A stretch of 64,000 nucleotides of DNA from Methanoplanus sp. FWC-SCC4 (GTDB taxonomy: Archaea; Halobacteriota; Methanomicrobia; Methanomicrobiales; Methanomicrobiaceae): NCBI RefSeq assembly GCF_032878975.1, contig NZ_CP043875.1, positions 1,294,370-1,358,369 of the forward strand, read 5' to 3'. Each line of letters begins with the position of its first letter. Position 1 is the first letter of the stretch. A program made the translations under genes and the position numbers. Of the stretch, positions 1 through 8,814 are shown one piece after another. A model generated the notes under the pieces. That model did no database searches and was not told the origin of the DNA. It was given only the letters and a program-made list of their open reading frames with translations.

Positions 1-305
1 TAGCCCAATACCGCAAACCCTGCTCCAAAGATTATACCTCCCAAAACCGTTGAACCAAAGGATCCGGGTTTTGGATGAAGTTCAACCACTCCTTTGCTTT
101 TCATTGCATACACTCCAATCATCCCCACAACAACTGCTGTCAGCATTATTTTAATTACGGTAAAATCAGTCAGCAATAGCTGTCCGATAATAACATCATA
201 TTTTGTCACACCTCCGATGAACAATAATGAGCCAAAAGCCATTCCTATAAAAAAACCGATTATAAGCTGAGCCTTTTTGTTTTCATGAAGTTCTGAGAAT
301 ATCAT
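1..305 (-). CDS. YeeE/YedE-family (DUF6691-like) membrane protein, 3' end outside window
   Basis: The reverse strand is open from an ATG at 305 to the window edge, about 101 residues seen. The protein begins MIFSELHENKKAQLIIGFF and continues with hydrophobic helices and glycine-rich turns (GMAFGSLLF, GGIIFGAGFAVLG). This is the pattern of the short YeeE/YedE half-proteins that pair with a second YeeE protein to make a sulfur (thiosulfate-type) uptake channel in the cytoplasmic membrane. It starts 13 bp after the stop of the YeeE gene upstream, so the two are surely cotranscribed. The substrate is inferred from the family; the C-terminus is not visible. Confidence 0.75.
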   Translation of the reverse strand, partial: MIFSELHENKKAQLIIGFFIGMAFGSLLFIGGVTKYDVIIGQLLLTDFTVIKIMLTAVVVGMIGVYAMKSKGVVELHPKPGSFGSTVLGGIIFGAGFAVLG

Positions 306-318
306 TTCAAACCCCCGG

Positions 319-819
319 TTACCAGATTACCCCGTATAATAACATTGCCGCTGTTATACCGGAAATAAAAAAGACGATTACAGCAATCCAGCCTGATACC
401 GCAAGCTGAAGTGTTCCGCTTATCCCGTGACCGCTTGTGCAGCCCCCGGCCCATCTGGAACCAATACCCATTAAAATTCCCCCGACCAAAGCAAATATCA
501 GACGAAGTATAGGATCATATCCAAATTTTTCCTCAAATAACCCGGGCACCCAGCTTAGAGCAAAACCGCCGGTGATAATTGCGGTTGCAAATGAACCAAA
601 AAATATCCCGAGAACCAACATCCATTCCCAGTCAATTTCAGGTTTGAACTTTTGATAATAAGGATTTTCTTCGACATGATTTCCTGAAATCAGGCTTTCG
701 AGCATCCCAAAAGTCCTTGTATATGCAGTAGAACATCCAATGGCTTTGTTTGAAACTAAAAATGCAAACCAGCTTAAGACTCCTATCCCTGCTCCTGCAA
801 TATATGGAATCCAGTTCAT
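319..819 (-). CDS. YeeE/YedE thiosulfate-transport family protein
   Basis: A 166-residue integral membrane protein with about four hydrophobic helices. It carries the family signature GGCTSGHGISG near residues 124-134, where the cysteine and following SGHG loop line the sulfur-compound path in characterised YeeE/TsuA proteins. A second conserved cysteine lies in NKAIGCSTAY near residue 29. It is half-size compared with bacterial YeeE and is followed by the DUF6691-like partner. Upstream lies an MBL-rhodanese enzyme, so the three genes probably handle thiosulfate or persulfide sulfur together. The exact substrate is inferred. Confidence 0.85.
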   Translation of the reverse strand: MNWIPYIAGAGIGVLSWFAFLVSNKAIGCSTAYTRTFGMLESLISGNHVEENPYYQKFKPEIDWEWMLVLGIFFGSFATAIITGGFALSWVPGLFEEKFGYDPILRLIFALVGGILMGIGSRWAGGCTSGHGISGTLQLAVSGWIAVIVFFISGITAAMLLYGVIW

Positions 820-843
820 TATACCCCCGACATAATAACCAGA

Positions 844-2223
844 TCATCCTGTTTTCAAAAAACCTGCGGCTATATAACCTGTAATTCCACCTGCCGCATT
901 ATAAACTTCACGAAATCCCTTCTGCTTTAAAATGCTGCATGCAAGGCTTGAACGGTGCCCCGTTCTGCACATGGCAATTACAGGCCTTTTCGGATCAATT
1001 TCCGTGTACCTTGTCCGCAGATCCATTGCCATTATATTTAACGAGCCTTTGACATGGAAAGCATCATATTCATCCTTTCCACGAACATCAAGAAGAAGAA
1101 CATTTCTGTCTTTGATCTTTTCATACACTTCGTATGGAGAGAGCTGGTGGACATGCTCTGTTTTATAGCCCTGTGATACCCATGCATGAGTCCCGCCTGA
1201 AAGGTAGCCATAAGTTCTGTCCAGACCGACTCTTCTAAGCAACAACACCGCCTCATCCACCTGCACAGGATTATCACTAACAAGAAGAATGTCCTTATCA
1301 GGCGGAAGCACCCACCCTGCAAATGTTGAGAAATTACCATTTATATCAATGTGATAACTCCCTGGGATATGCTGGCCCCCGAAAGTTGCATAATCCCTGA
1401 TACTGACAACTATTGTATTTCCGTCATTCATCTTTTTGTAAAACTCATCAGGAGTTAGTTCCAGAGGAGAGGGGAGGTTGCTGATCTTCCCGGGTCCTTC
1501 CCTGTTGATCTGACTACACCTGCCAAAATGATCTGGTGCAGGCGGCATATCTGTCGTAAGTGAAGCGATAAACTCATCCTTTTCTTTTATCAAAAGTGCA
1601 CCATTGTATTTTTTTTCGTATCCGATTGTTGAAATTTTCATGGCACCCATAGACTTTCCGCAAAGGGAACCCGCACCATGTGCCGGAAATACGAGGCATT
1701 CGTCCGGAAGTTTTTCCACTTTCAGGTGAATGCTTGAAAATAATTTATCTGCAAGCTCCTCTGCCATACCGGGGAAAAGATCTGGTCTCCCGACATCCCC
1801 GACAAACAGGGTGTCACCTGTAAAGACTGCAACAGGCTCATCACCCCTCGATTTATCTATGACAGAATAAATAACGCTCTCAGGGGTATGCCCTGGTGTT
1901 TCCGATACATGAAATTCAATGTCCTCAAGAGAAAAAACAGAATTATCACTCACAGGAATGTGGTCAAATTCACATTTACCGGCAGAGGGGGCATAGATAT
2001 CTGCACCGGTTATTCCTGCGAGATCAATGTGCCCCGATACAAAATCGGCATGAAGATGCGTTTCAAGAATATGTGTGATCTTCAGCCCCTCTTTTTTTGC
2101 AGATTCAATGTACCGTTCAACATCACGAGCAGGGTCTACAATTGCACACGTCTTTTTCCCTCCGATAAGATAGGAACTGTGAGCTATCTTTTCAATAAAA
2201 AATTGTTTGACTAATATATTCAT
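844..2223 (-). CDS. MBL-fold hydrolase with two rhodanese domains (CstB-like persulfide enzyme)
   Basis: This 459-residue cytoplasmic protein has an N-terminal metallo-beta-lactamase domain with metal ligands in THLHAD (H56, H58, D60), H112 in the PGHTPE loop and D137 in FTGDTLF. Two rhodanese domains follow. The first (about 260-350) lacks the active cysteine (VSIRDYATFGG). The second (about 365-455) has C419 in the loop CRTGHR. The order MBL, dead rhodanese, active rhodanese matches CstB-type persulfide dioxygenase/sulfurtransferases. It lies just upstream of the YeeE pair, which suggests use of imported thiosulfate or removal of persulfide. In a strict anaerobe an oxygen-dependent reaction would be odd, so the chemistry may be plain sulfur transfer. 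Confidence 0.85.
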   Translation of the reverse strand: MNILVKQFFIEKIAHSSYLIGGKKTCAIVDPARDVERYIESAKKEGLKITHILETHLHADFVSGHIDLAGITGADIYAPSAGKCEFDHIPVSDNSVFSLEDIEFHVSETPGHTPESVIYSVIDKSRGDEPVAVFTGDTLFVGDVGRPDLFPGMAEELADKLFSSIHLKVEKLPDECLVFPAHGAGSLCGKSMGAMKISTIGYEKKYNGALLIKEKDEFIASLTTDMPPAPDHFGRCSQINREGPGKISNLPSPLELTPDEFYKKMNDGNTIVVSIRDYATFGGQHIPGSYHIDINGNFSTFAGWVLPPDKDILLVSDNPVQVDEAVLLLRRVGLDRTYGYLSGGTHAWVSQGYKTEHVHQLSPYEVYEKIKDRNVLLLDVRGKDEYDAFHVKGSLNIMAMDLRTRYTEIDPKRPVIAMCRTGHRSSLACSILKQKGFREVYNAAGGITGYIAAGFLKTG

Positions 2224-2255
2224 CCCCCCCTTTTTGGATATACAAAAACGTAATA

Positions 2256-4046
2256 TTACACGAATAATATATAAATTAGACCCACAGCAACCAAAAGGAA
2301 CAGGATTGTCATAAGTCCCCCTGCTTTTAGATAATCCGAATTATGATAGCCTCCGGGAGTCATCAAAAAAGCATTTACCTGGTGAGTTGGCAATATGAAT
2401 GAATTTGACGCACATACGCCTACAAGAAGGGCAAGACCCCGTGGATCAATGCCTATTGATGAACCAAGAATAATTACAAGAGGTACAAGAAGTACAGTTG
2501 CCGCAACATTTGACATGAAGGTGCTGAAAAATGTTGTCAGTATTGCAATTATAAACAATATCAGGATTGGATTTGTATCCCCAAAATAATGAATAAGATT
2601 TTCTGCAATAAATGCTGCAGTTCCTGTCTTGTCCATCGCAATTCCAAGAGGGATTAATCCTGCCAGCAAAAAAATGGTCTTCCAGTCTATTGCAGTGTAA
2701 GCCTCGTCTATTTTGATGACTCCGAGAAGAATCATTGCAAGTGCTCCCGATAAAAGACCGATTGAAATAGGCATTCCTGTAAAAGTCAGAAAAATTCCGC
2801 CTGCAAAGCATAAAACAGCAGTAAGACCCTTTGATTTTTTAAGTTCTTTCTCTTCAACAGGGGTTATCAGTAAAAAATCAGAACCTTTCTTGATTTTTTC
2901 AATTTTATTCCAGGGTCCGTAGACAACAAATGTATCCCCCTGAGATAAGGGAATATCAAAAAAGTCCTTTCTTTTTTCGCCTTCGCTGCTTAGAAATAAA
3001 ATAATTTCAAGACCATAATTTTTTCTAAAGGAAATCTCCCTTAGTGTTTTATTGATCTGAGCAGAATGAGGATGTACAATTATCTCGGCAAATCCTGCAT
3101 TCTCCTCACCGATTATTTCAGTCAGCCTCTGCTGATTCTTTTCAGGAACTAAAAAAAAATCATCAGCGAATTTTATTACATCATCTTTTTTTCCAAGAAG
3201 AGAGACAATCTGTCCTTCGGAAAACACTGTGTACCGCCAGGGGGCGTATAACACATCCCCGCCACTTATTATTGCCAGAAGATGAATGGAATAGTTGGAT
3301 TTCATTGCGATTTCATCCCGTGTTTTCCCTACAAGCGGACTGTTGCGGGGGATTTTATAGTGATACATCTCTTTTGGGAGATTCCGGATCTCAATTAGGG
3401 ATTCCTGAGTTTCTTCACCTTCAGCACCGGAATTATTGACAGGCAGAACTCTTTTTCCTAAAAAAATGAAATACAGAATTCCGGTTGCAAGAAGCACCAC
3501 ACCTATCGGTGTTACAGAAAAGATTCCAAACGGCTCAAGGTTTCCCTGAAGCATAAGGTCATTTAACAGAATAAGTGGAGAAGAACCAACCATACTGAGA
3601 GTCCCCCCAAGAATTGCAGAAAATCCCATTGGCATAATCAGCCTTGAACGTGGGATTTTTGTCTTTTTTGAGATTCTGATAATTGCGGGAAGAAAAAGAG
3701 CTGCAGAACCGATGTTTTGCATAAATGCAGATAATAATCCTACAACTGATGATATAACCCCTATAAGCCTTGTTTCACCAGGCCCTGCAATAAGTACTAT
3801 TTTTCGTGCAAATTTTATCATAACCCCTGTTCTGTCAATTCCATATCCAAGAATCATAACGGACATTACAGAAACCACAGCATTGCTTGCAAAACCCGAA
3901 AATGTCTCAAGCGGAGTTACAAGACCAAACCACCCCACAGTAAGCATCACTAGTATGGCAATTACATCGACCCTCAGTGCTTCGGTTGCAAATAATACTA
4001 CGGTTAAAATGAGAATTATAAAGACCAGTATTATTTCAGGGGTCAT
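2256..4046 (-). CDS. SLC13-family permease with internal RCK_C (TrkA-C) domains
   Basis: A 596-residue transporter. The N-terminal half (about 1-200) and C-terminal half (about 395-596) are hydrophobic SLC13/DASS repeats. Between them a soluble insert of about 215-385 contains two TrkA-C-like modules (KIPRNSPLVGKTRDEIAM and a second starting AEIIVHPHSAQINKTL). This layout is typical of prokaryotic anion:sodium symporters annotated for sulfate or dicarboxylates. Its neighbours, the MBL-rhodanese and YeeE genes, favour a sulfur oxyanion, but that is inference. It ends 32 bp before the MBL-rhodanese gene on the same strand. Confidence 0.85.
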   Translation of the reverse strand: MTPEIILVFIILILTVVLFATEALRVDVIAILVMLTVGWFGLVTPLETFSGFASNAVVSVMSVMILGYGIDRTGVMIKFARKIVLIAGPGETRLIGVISSVVGLLSAFMQNIGSAALFLPAIIRISKKTKIPRSRLIMPMGFSAILGGTLSMVGSSPLILLNDLMLQGNLEPFGIFSVTPIGVVLLATGILYFIFLGKRVLPVNNSGAEGEETQESLIEIRNLPKEMYHYKIPRNSPLVGKTRDEIAMKSNYSIHLLAIISGGDVLYAPWRYTVFSEGQIVSLLGKKDDVIKFADDFFLVPEKNQQRLTEIIGEENAGFAEIIVHPHSAQINKTLREISFRKNYGLEIILFLSSEGEKRKDFFDIPLSQGDTFVVYGPWNKIEKIKKGSDFLLITPVEEKELKKSKGLTAVLCFAGGIFLTFTGMPISIGLLSGALAMILLGVIKIDEAYTAIDWKTIFLLAGLIPLGIAMDKTGTAAFIAENLIHYFGDTNPILILFIIAILTTFFSTFMSNVAATVLLVPLVIILGSSIGIDPRGLALLVGVCASNSFILPTHQVNAFLMTPGGYHNSDYLKAGGLMTILFLLVAVGLIYILFV

Positions 4047-4301
4047 AACAGAAAATCACCTCAAAGGTCGCCTGATGGTTAGGATATAGTTTGACGAATA
4101 TAAAATGTTCTATCATATAACTATTCAGGCAATTAATTTTGGACATGGATATTTCCAAAATTAAATTGTGAATAAAACATTTGTTCATTTAAAATCAGGT
4201 TTTAAAAGAAGATACATTTCCGGCCATAAATATATTCGATAAAAAGAATGTTCAGATTTATACAGGATTTATTTTATTCGGGCATTATGACAGATATAAT
4301 A

Positions 4302-4973
4302 TTACGGATGATCTTCTTCTCCGTTTTCTTCCAGGAATATTTTGTCAATTTCATCGATATGTTCTACAAGGGTGACTATCATTATCTCATCGCCCTGAAG
4401 AAGACGGGGATTTTCTGAATAGAATATGAAGTCAGTCCCACGATAAAGACCGATATATCCACTTTTTTTTGGCAGAGCTATTTCGGAAATATTTGTTCCT
4501 TCAACTTTTTTTCCGGCTATCACACTTATTAAACGAACATCCCCTCTAATCAGTGTGGACAACTCAATCGTATCAATTCCCCTGAGTGCATGAAGAATAA
4601 TTGTTGAAGTAATTTCCGGCGGATTTACAACATGGTGGAACCCGAGCCTCTTTGCAACTGTCATAAGCTGTAAATCCTCGGTTTTTATTATAATTTCAGG
4701 AACTCCAAAATCCCTTGCTATAAGCCCGATAATTATATTGTCCTGATCGTGATTTGTACATGCAACAACTGCATCCGCTTTTTCTATCTCCGCTTTTTCA
4801 AGAATATCAGGCCGTGTTCCTTCAGCATTTATTACAGTGCAGTCAAGAGTTTCTGAAAGATCCTTTGCAACTTTAGGATTTTTTTCAATAAGTATTACTT
4901 CATACCCTGAATTTATTGACTTTTCCGCAAGATCTAACCCAAGAGGAGTTGCCTCAATAATAATTATCCTCAT
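4302..4973 (-). CDS. trkA: Trk potassium uptake regulatory protein TrkA
   Basis: A 223-residue cytoplasmic protein starting MRIIIIEATPLGLDLAE. It has an N-terminal Rossmann RCK_N domain that binds NAD(H) (about 1-130; acidic strand end IEKNPKVA) and a C-terminal RCK_C domain (about 140-215). The ATG at 4973 was chosen over one 84 bp upstream because the latter would overlap trkH and add residues before the Rossmann beta strand. It lies 7 bp after the trkH stop, the usual TrkH-TrkA pairing, so it gates the potassium channel subunit encoded upstream. Confidence 0.92.
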   Translation of the reverse strand: MRIIIIEATPLGLDLAEKSINSGYEVILIEKNPKVAKDLSETLDCTVINAEGTRPDILEKAEIEKADAVVACTNHDQDNIIIGLIARDFGVPEIIIKTEDLQLMTVAKRLGFHHVVNPPEITSTIILHALRGIDTIELSTLIRGDVRLISVIAGKKVEGTNISEIALPKKSGYIGLYRGTDFIFYSENPRLLQGDEIMIVTLVEHIDEIDKIFLEENGEEDHP

Positions 4974-4980
4974 ATCCCGT

Positions 4981-6408
4981 CTACCTCTCAATCCATGTTC
5001 GCGGGAGGAATAAAATAAATATTGGTATAATTTCAATCCTTCCCAAAAGCATGTCAAAAATCAAAACAACTTTCAATATATCAGGCATAGCCGCATCTGT
5101 TACCCCGCATGAAAGACCAACTGTTCCAAGAGCACTTGATACCTCAAAAACAGCATCACAAAGTCCAAACCCATGCATCATAAAGATAAAAGCCGAGATA
5201 ATTATTACGGCAAAATACAGAAAAACAAGTGTAAGAATATTGTAGACCATATCACATTCTACAACATCGTCTCCGATTTTAAGGGGCGTCAGGGCCTCCC
5301 GGGGCAGAAAATATCTGATGAATACAATGTGGATTATTTTTAACAGAATCACAAGCCTGATTATCTTTATACCGCCTGCTGTTGAACCGACACTTCCTCC
5401 AATCCACATCAAAACAGTAAGAATTGCTTTTGGGCCTTCTCCTAATGAACTTACATCAACAACAGTAAAGCCCGATGTGGTAAGTGCGGAAAAGGCTTCA
5501 AAAAAAGATATTAAATATATGTTTTCAGGACCGGAAACACCATAAAGAGTAATATAAAGAAGGATTATTCCGGCTATACCGGATATCACAAAATATTTCA
5601 GCTGAATGTCCTTAAAAACCGATTTTGCACCACTTAAAAATCCGGGATACATGCTGAAATTCAAGGCACCCATGATACAGCCGACAATAACAAGAACAGG
5701 CAGTATAAACCCCTGATATCCTCCGAGAGAGTCAGGATTTGTTGAAAACCCACCTGTCGAAACTGAAGACAATGAATGGCATAAGGCATCAAAAGGGGAC
5801 ATTCCTGCTACCATTAGCAAAACAAATGTGATTAAAGTGAGAGCAAGATATACCCTGAAAAGTATCCGGGCAGTTGCTATGACTGTCGGCCGAAGTTTTT
5901 TTTCGGAAGTGTTTATGGCATAAAGACGGTACGCACTTGTCCCCGGATTGACAAATATCATTACCGCAATAACCAGTATTCCAATACCGCCTATCCACTG
6001 AAGCCATGACCTCGAAAACAAAAAGACAGGATCCACATCTTCAGGCGCAAGGGAGAGGCCTGTTGTTGTTATACCGGATACGGCTTCAAAAAATGAATCC
6101 AAAAATGGCATCCCCGATAAAACCGACAAAGGAAAAAAGCTCAGTAATGCTATGAAAGGAAAGGTAAGTGCAGCAATTACGAGCGCTTCTTTCCACTGAA
6201 GTTCTTCTTCAGGAAGGAATTTGTTAAAAACAAGACCAAGACCGCAGATAAAAGAAGCGGTCATTAAAAATATTAATGCAACGAAAAACTCACCATAAAA
6301 TAATGCCGCTATCAGAGGCGCCAGTAAAACAACCCCCATACCAATCATAATTTTTGCGAGATATTTGATAACAACAATCAAATTTACAGGTGAGACCAGT
6401 TCGTACAT
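4981..6408 (-). CDS. trkH: TrkH-family potassium uptake protein
   Basis: A 475-residue membrane subunit of the Trk/Ktr potassium importer. Four pore-loop selectivity signatures are visible in order: GITTTGLSL, SVSTGGFST, ALTTSGFTV and ALGTVGLSC. Each supplies the conserved glycine of the K+ filter, and about ten transmembrane helices surround them. The gene is first in a two-gene unit with trkA. The N-terminus (MYELVSPVNLIVVIKYLAK) has no cleavable signal and fits the family. Confidence 0.93.
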   Translation of the reverse strand: MYELVSPVNLIVVIKYLAKIMIGMGVVLLAPLIAALFYGEFFVALIFLMTASFICGLGLVFNKFLPEEELQWKEALVIAALTFPFIALLSFFPLSVLSGMPFLDSFFEAVSGITTTGLSLAPEDVDPVFLFSRSWLQWIGGIGILVIAVMIFVNPGTSAYRLYAINTSEKKLRPTVIATARILFRVYLALTLITFVLLMVAGMSPFDALCHSLSSVSTGGFSTNPDSLGGYQGFILPVLVIVGCIMGALNFSMYPGFLSGAKSVFKDIQLKYFVISGIAGIILLYITLYGVSGPENIYLISFFEAFSALTTSGFTVVDVSSLGEGPKAILTVLMWIGGSVGSTAGGIKIIRLVILLKIIHIVFIRYFLPREALTPLKIGDDVVECDMVYNILTLVFLYFAVIIISAFIFMMHGFGLCDAVFEVSSALGTVGLSCGVTDAAMPDILKVVLIFDMLLGRIEIIPIFILFLPRTWIER

Positions 6409-6500
6409 AGCGATGAAGGGTAATTATAGTCAGGTACAATATAATCTTTCACCAGTTTTTTAAAAAAGAGCATTAAACATAAAAAAAATTGCAGGCAAAA

Positions 6501-6538
6501 ATGGCTAAAAAGAAAAACAGAAATCTGAAAATAATAAA
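6501..6538 (+). pseudogene. possible 5' remnant of the gene interrupted by the IS element
   Basis: Immediately left of the IS end an ATG at 6501 opens the basic stretch MAKKKNRNLKIIK, which looks like the start of a signal or lipoprotein leader. The frame then runs into the left inverted repeat. The DNase I-like gene to the right of the IS lacks exactly such a leader. The hydrophobic core and first strand of that enzyme are in neither flank, so if the two belong together the insertion was accompanied by a deletion. The link is inference from position and character only. Confidence 0.25.
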
Positions 6539-6558
6539 GAGGATTTCTATAAACCCCC
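6539..6558 (+). repeat. left terminal inverted repeat of the IS
   Basis: The sequence GAGGATTTCTATAAACCCCC matches the reverse complement of 7636-7655 at 15 of 20 positions. The outermost GAG and the CTATAA core are the best conserved parts. Confidence 0.65.
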
Positions 6559-6601
6559 CTCAACCACAAGTACTTTATTTTCCCAGATCGATCTTTAATT
6601 C

Positions 6602-7537
6602 ATGAGTAATTTCACTAATTTTGCAATAAAAAGTGAATATGAGCATATTGCTGAATTGGGAGATCGATTGGGTGAAGTTGAAAAGATGATTGACTGGGAA
6701 CAATTCCGCCCTATCATCAAAGAACTATATACAAACCAAACTGAAATTGGAGGCCGTCCAAATCTGGATGAGGTTCTGATGATTAAGATGCTCGTCCTTC
6801 AGCAATGGCACGGTCTCTCTGATCCTGAACTTGAAAGACAGGCTAATGACAGGATTTCTTTCAGACAATTTTTGGGTTATCCCTTAAAGATACCTGATCG
6901 TTCTACTATCTGGCTTTTTCGTGAAAGACTATCCAAATCCGGAAAAGATTCTCTAATTTGGAATGAATTACAGCGACAACTGGATCTTAAAGGTCTTTCA
7001 ATTAGAAAAGGTATGATTCAGGATGCAACATTTATTCACTCAGATCCCGGACATACAAGAGTTGATACTCCAAGAGGAAAAGAAGCAAAGACCAGAAGAA
7101 GTAAGGACGGTACATGGACAAAGAAAGGAGGGAAATCTTACTTTGGATATAAGCTGCACGTAATTATTGACAGTGATTATGATCTGATTCGAAGGATTTG
7201 TACTACTACTGCATCTCTACACGACAGTCAGATTGATTTATCTGATATTGATGAAGTTGTTTACCGGGACAGAGGCTATCAGGGAGCTGAATGCAAAGGA
7301 TACAATGCCACAATGTTGAGAGGAGCAAGAGACCATCCAATAGGTATCAGAGACAAACTTCGTAATAATAGAATCAGCAGGAAAAGATCCAAAGGGGAAA
7401 GACCATTTGCTGTGATTAAATCAGTTTTTGGATCAGGCAGTGTAAAAGTAACCGATTTGAAAAGAGTGCGGGTGAAAAATATGTTTTCAGCATTTTGTTT
7501 TAATCTCTATCAAATGAGAACAATTTATGGACATTGA
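6602..7537 (+). CDS. IS5-family DDE transposase
   Basis: An intact 311-residue transposase. The N-terminal part (about 45-115) is the DUF772-type domain (GGRPNLDEVLMIKMLVL, PDRSTIWLFRERL). The catalytic acidic triad is visible as D141 (IQDATFIHSD), D223 (YRDRGYQGA) and E266 (KGERPFAVIK). The last falls in the expected ERPF motif. The product would cut and rejoin the ends of this element. The coding frame has no defect, so the element may be active. About 115 bp of noncoding DNA separate its stop from the right repeat. Confidence 0.93.
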   Translation: MSNFTNFAIKSEYEHIAELGDRLGEVEKMIDWEQFRPIIKELYTNQTEIGGRPNLDEVLMIKMLVLQQWHGLSDPELERQANDRISFRQFLGYPLKIPDRSTIWLFRERLSKSGKDSLIWNELQRQLDLKGLSIRKGMIQDATFIHSDPGHTRVDTPRGKEAKTRRSKDGTWTKKGGKSYFGYKLHVIIDSDYDLIRRICTTTASLHDSQIDLSDIDEVVYRDRGYQGAECKGYNATMLRGARDHPIGIRDKLRNNRISRKRSKGERPFAVIKSVFGSGSVKVTDLKRVRVKNMFSAFCFNLYQMRTIYGH

Positions 7538-7635
7538 TCAAAGAGCGATAGCTATCTGAAATTGAAAGAAATATTCAAAGAAATGAAAAAATAAATCGGA
7601 AGAACAAACCTTTGATCTTATTGATTCAGTAAAAA

Positions 7636-7655
7636 TTGGGATTATAGTAATTCTC
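7636..7655 (-). repeat. right terminal inverted repeat of the IS
   Basis: The reverse complement, GAGAATTACTATAATCCCAA, pairs with the left end at 6539-6558 (15 of 20 identical). Downstream of it the open frame of the truncated nuclease begins at once. Confidence 0.65.
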
Positions 7656-8748
7656 AATTAATAATTATGACATTATCGGAATTGAGGAGATAAGGGATGG
7701 CTCCGGTTCTTCAATACAAAAACTAATGGAGAAAATTAATTCAGGCGGCTCAGAATACAGCTATGTAATCAGCGAAAGGCTTGGACGCACATCAAGCAAA
7801 GAGCAGTACGCATATATTTTCAACACAGGAACAGTCGAACTTTTGGGAAACCCTGTTACCTATCCTGAACCCTTCGGAACAGATCCTTTTCACAGGGAAC
7901 CATATATTGCCTCTTTTCAGTCAAAAAAAGGGATATTCAATGCAACATTTGTAACAATTCATACAGATCCCGATGAAGCAAAAGAAGAAATTGACGCACT
8001 TTACGATGTTTGCGAATATTCTAAAAATCTCAGAAGTGTGGATGAAAATATAATAATTATGGGTGATTTTAATGCAGACGGAAGTTACTTTGATGAAAAC
8101 GGCTTTACACCTCTCAAAAAACCGGGCTATATGTGGCTTATAGGAAATGAAGAGGACACCACTACGAGATCAACAAAATATACATACGACAGAATAGTTC
8201 TTACAAAAAATGATTTTTATATCGGAGAATCAGGTGTTTTCAGATATGACACAAAATATGATCTTACTGATTCGACAACGCAGGCGGTTTCAGATCATTA
8301 TCCTGTCTATGCTGTATTCAGTACTGGAAATAATAACGACTACACATATGCACCTGAAGAGAACAAAGATTTGAACCGGCAGACTGTTACATAAAACCAA
8401 AAGGTCAGGGATATTTCCGGTGTCCGTATAACCGGGATTAATCTTTTGGATGAATGGGTTACAATTGAAAACAAAAATCACTATGATGTTGACATCAGCG
8501 GATGGAGAATAAGTGATGATAAAGAATCAAATTCATATATTTTCCCTGAGGGCCGGATTATCCGGTCAGAAAAGATGATTACAATATATACAGAACCGGG
8601 CAGCAACAATAATAATGAGCTGTACTGGGGAATTAACAAGGATATATGGAATGATTACGGCGACACAGCACTCCTTTATGACAAAGATGGAAAACTTAGA
8701 GATTCGATGACAGTTCAAAATCAAAATGGCATATCCGAATTTAAATAA
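7656..8748 (+). pseudogene. 5'-truncated DNase I-like nuclease fused to a lamin-tail domain, split by an in-frame TAA
   Basis: From the IS edge the frame reads NNYDIIGIEEIRDGS, the catalytic-Glu motif of the endonuclease/exonuclease/phosphatase fold. It then shows IHTDPDE, IIMGDFNADGSYF and the C-terminal SDHYPVYAVF with the active His. The first strand (usually FNIQVFG) and the signal peptide are missing. A TAA at 8392-8394 interrupts the frame after ...RQTVT. The same frame continues for about 118 codons as a lamin-tail (LTD) domain (DEWVTIENKNHYDVDISGWR). The intact gene was thus probably a secreted nuclease with LTD. The C-terminal ORFs may still be expressed from internal ATGs (7726, 8446), but activity is unlikely. 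Confidence 0.8.
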
Positions 8749-8814
8749 AATTCATAACACTTACCAGATAAAAACCGATCTAATTTCATTTCAATTGAAA
8801 AAGAGAGGAATTTT

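Larger units (their letters stand above)
6539..7655 (+). mobile_element. IS5-family insertion sequence, about 1.1 kb
   Basis: One intact transposase gene is bounded by imperfect 20-bp inverted repeats: left GAGGATTTCTATAAACCCCC (6539-6558) and, reading inward from the right, GAGAATTACTATAATCCCAA (7655-7636). Fifteen of 20 positions match. The element is therefore about 1117 bp, a usual size for the family. No clear target duplication is visible, so the flanks may have been deleted or rearranged after insertion. It lies upstream of a 5'-truncated DNase-like gene. Confidence 0.8.

Noticed and set aside
6530-7665. target-site duplication of the IS element
   Set aside because: The flanks ATAATAAA and AATTAATAA share only short A/T strings. 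No exact repeat can be claimed.
8392-8394. stop-codon readthrough with pyrrolysine
   Set aside because: The codon is TAA, not TAG, and no Pyl-type element or methylamine gene is nearby; a nonsense mutation is simpler.
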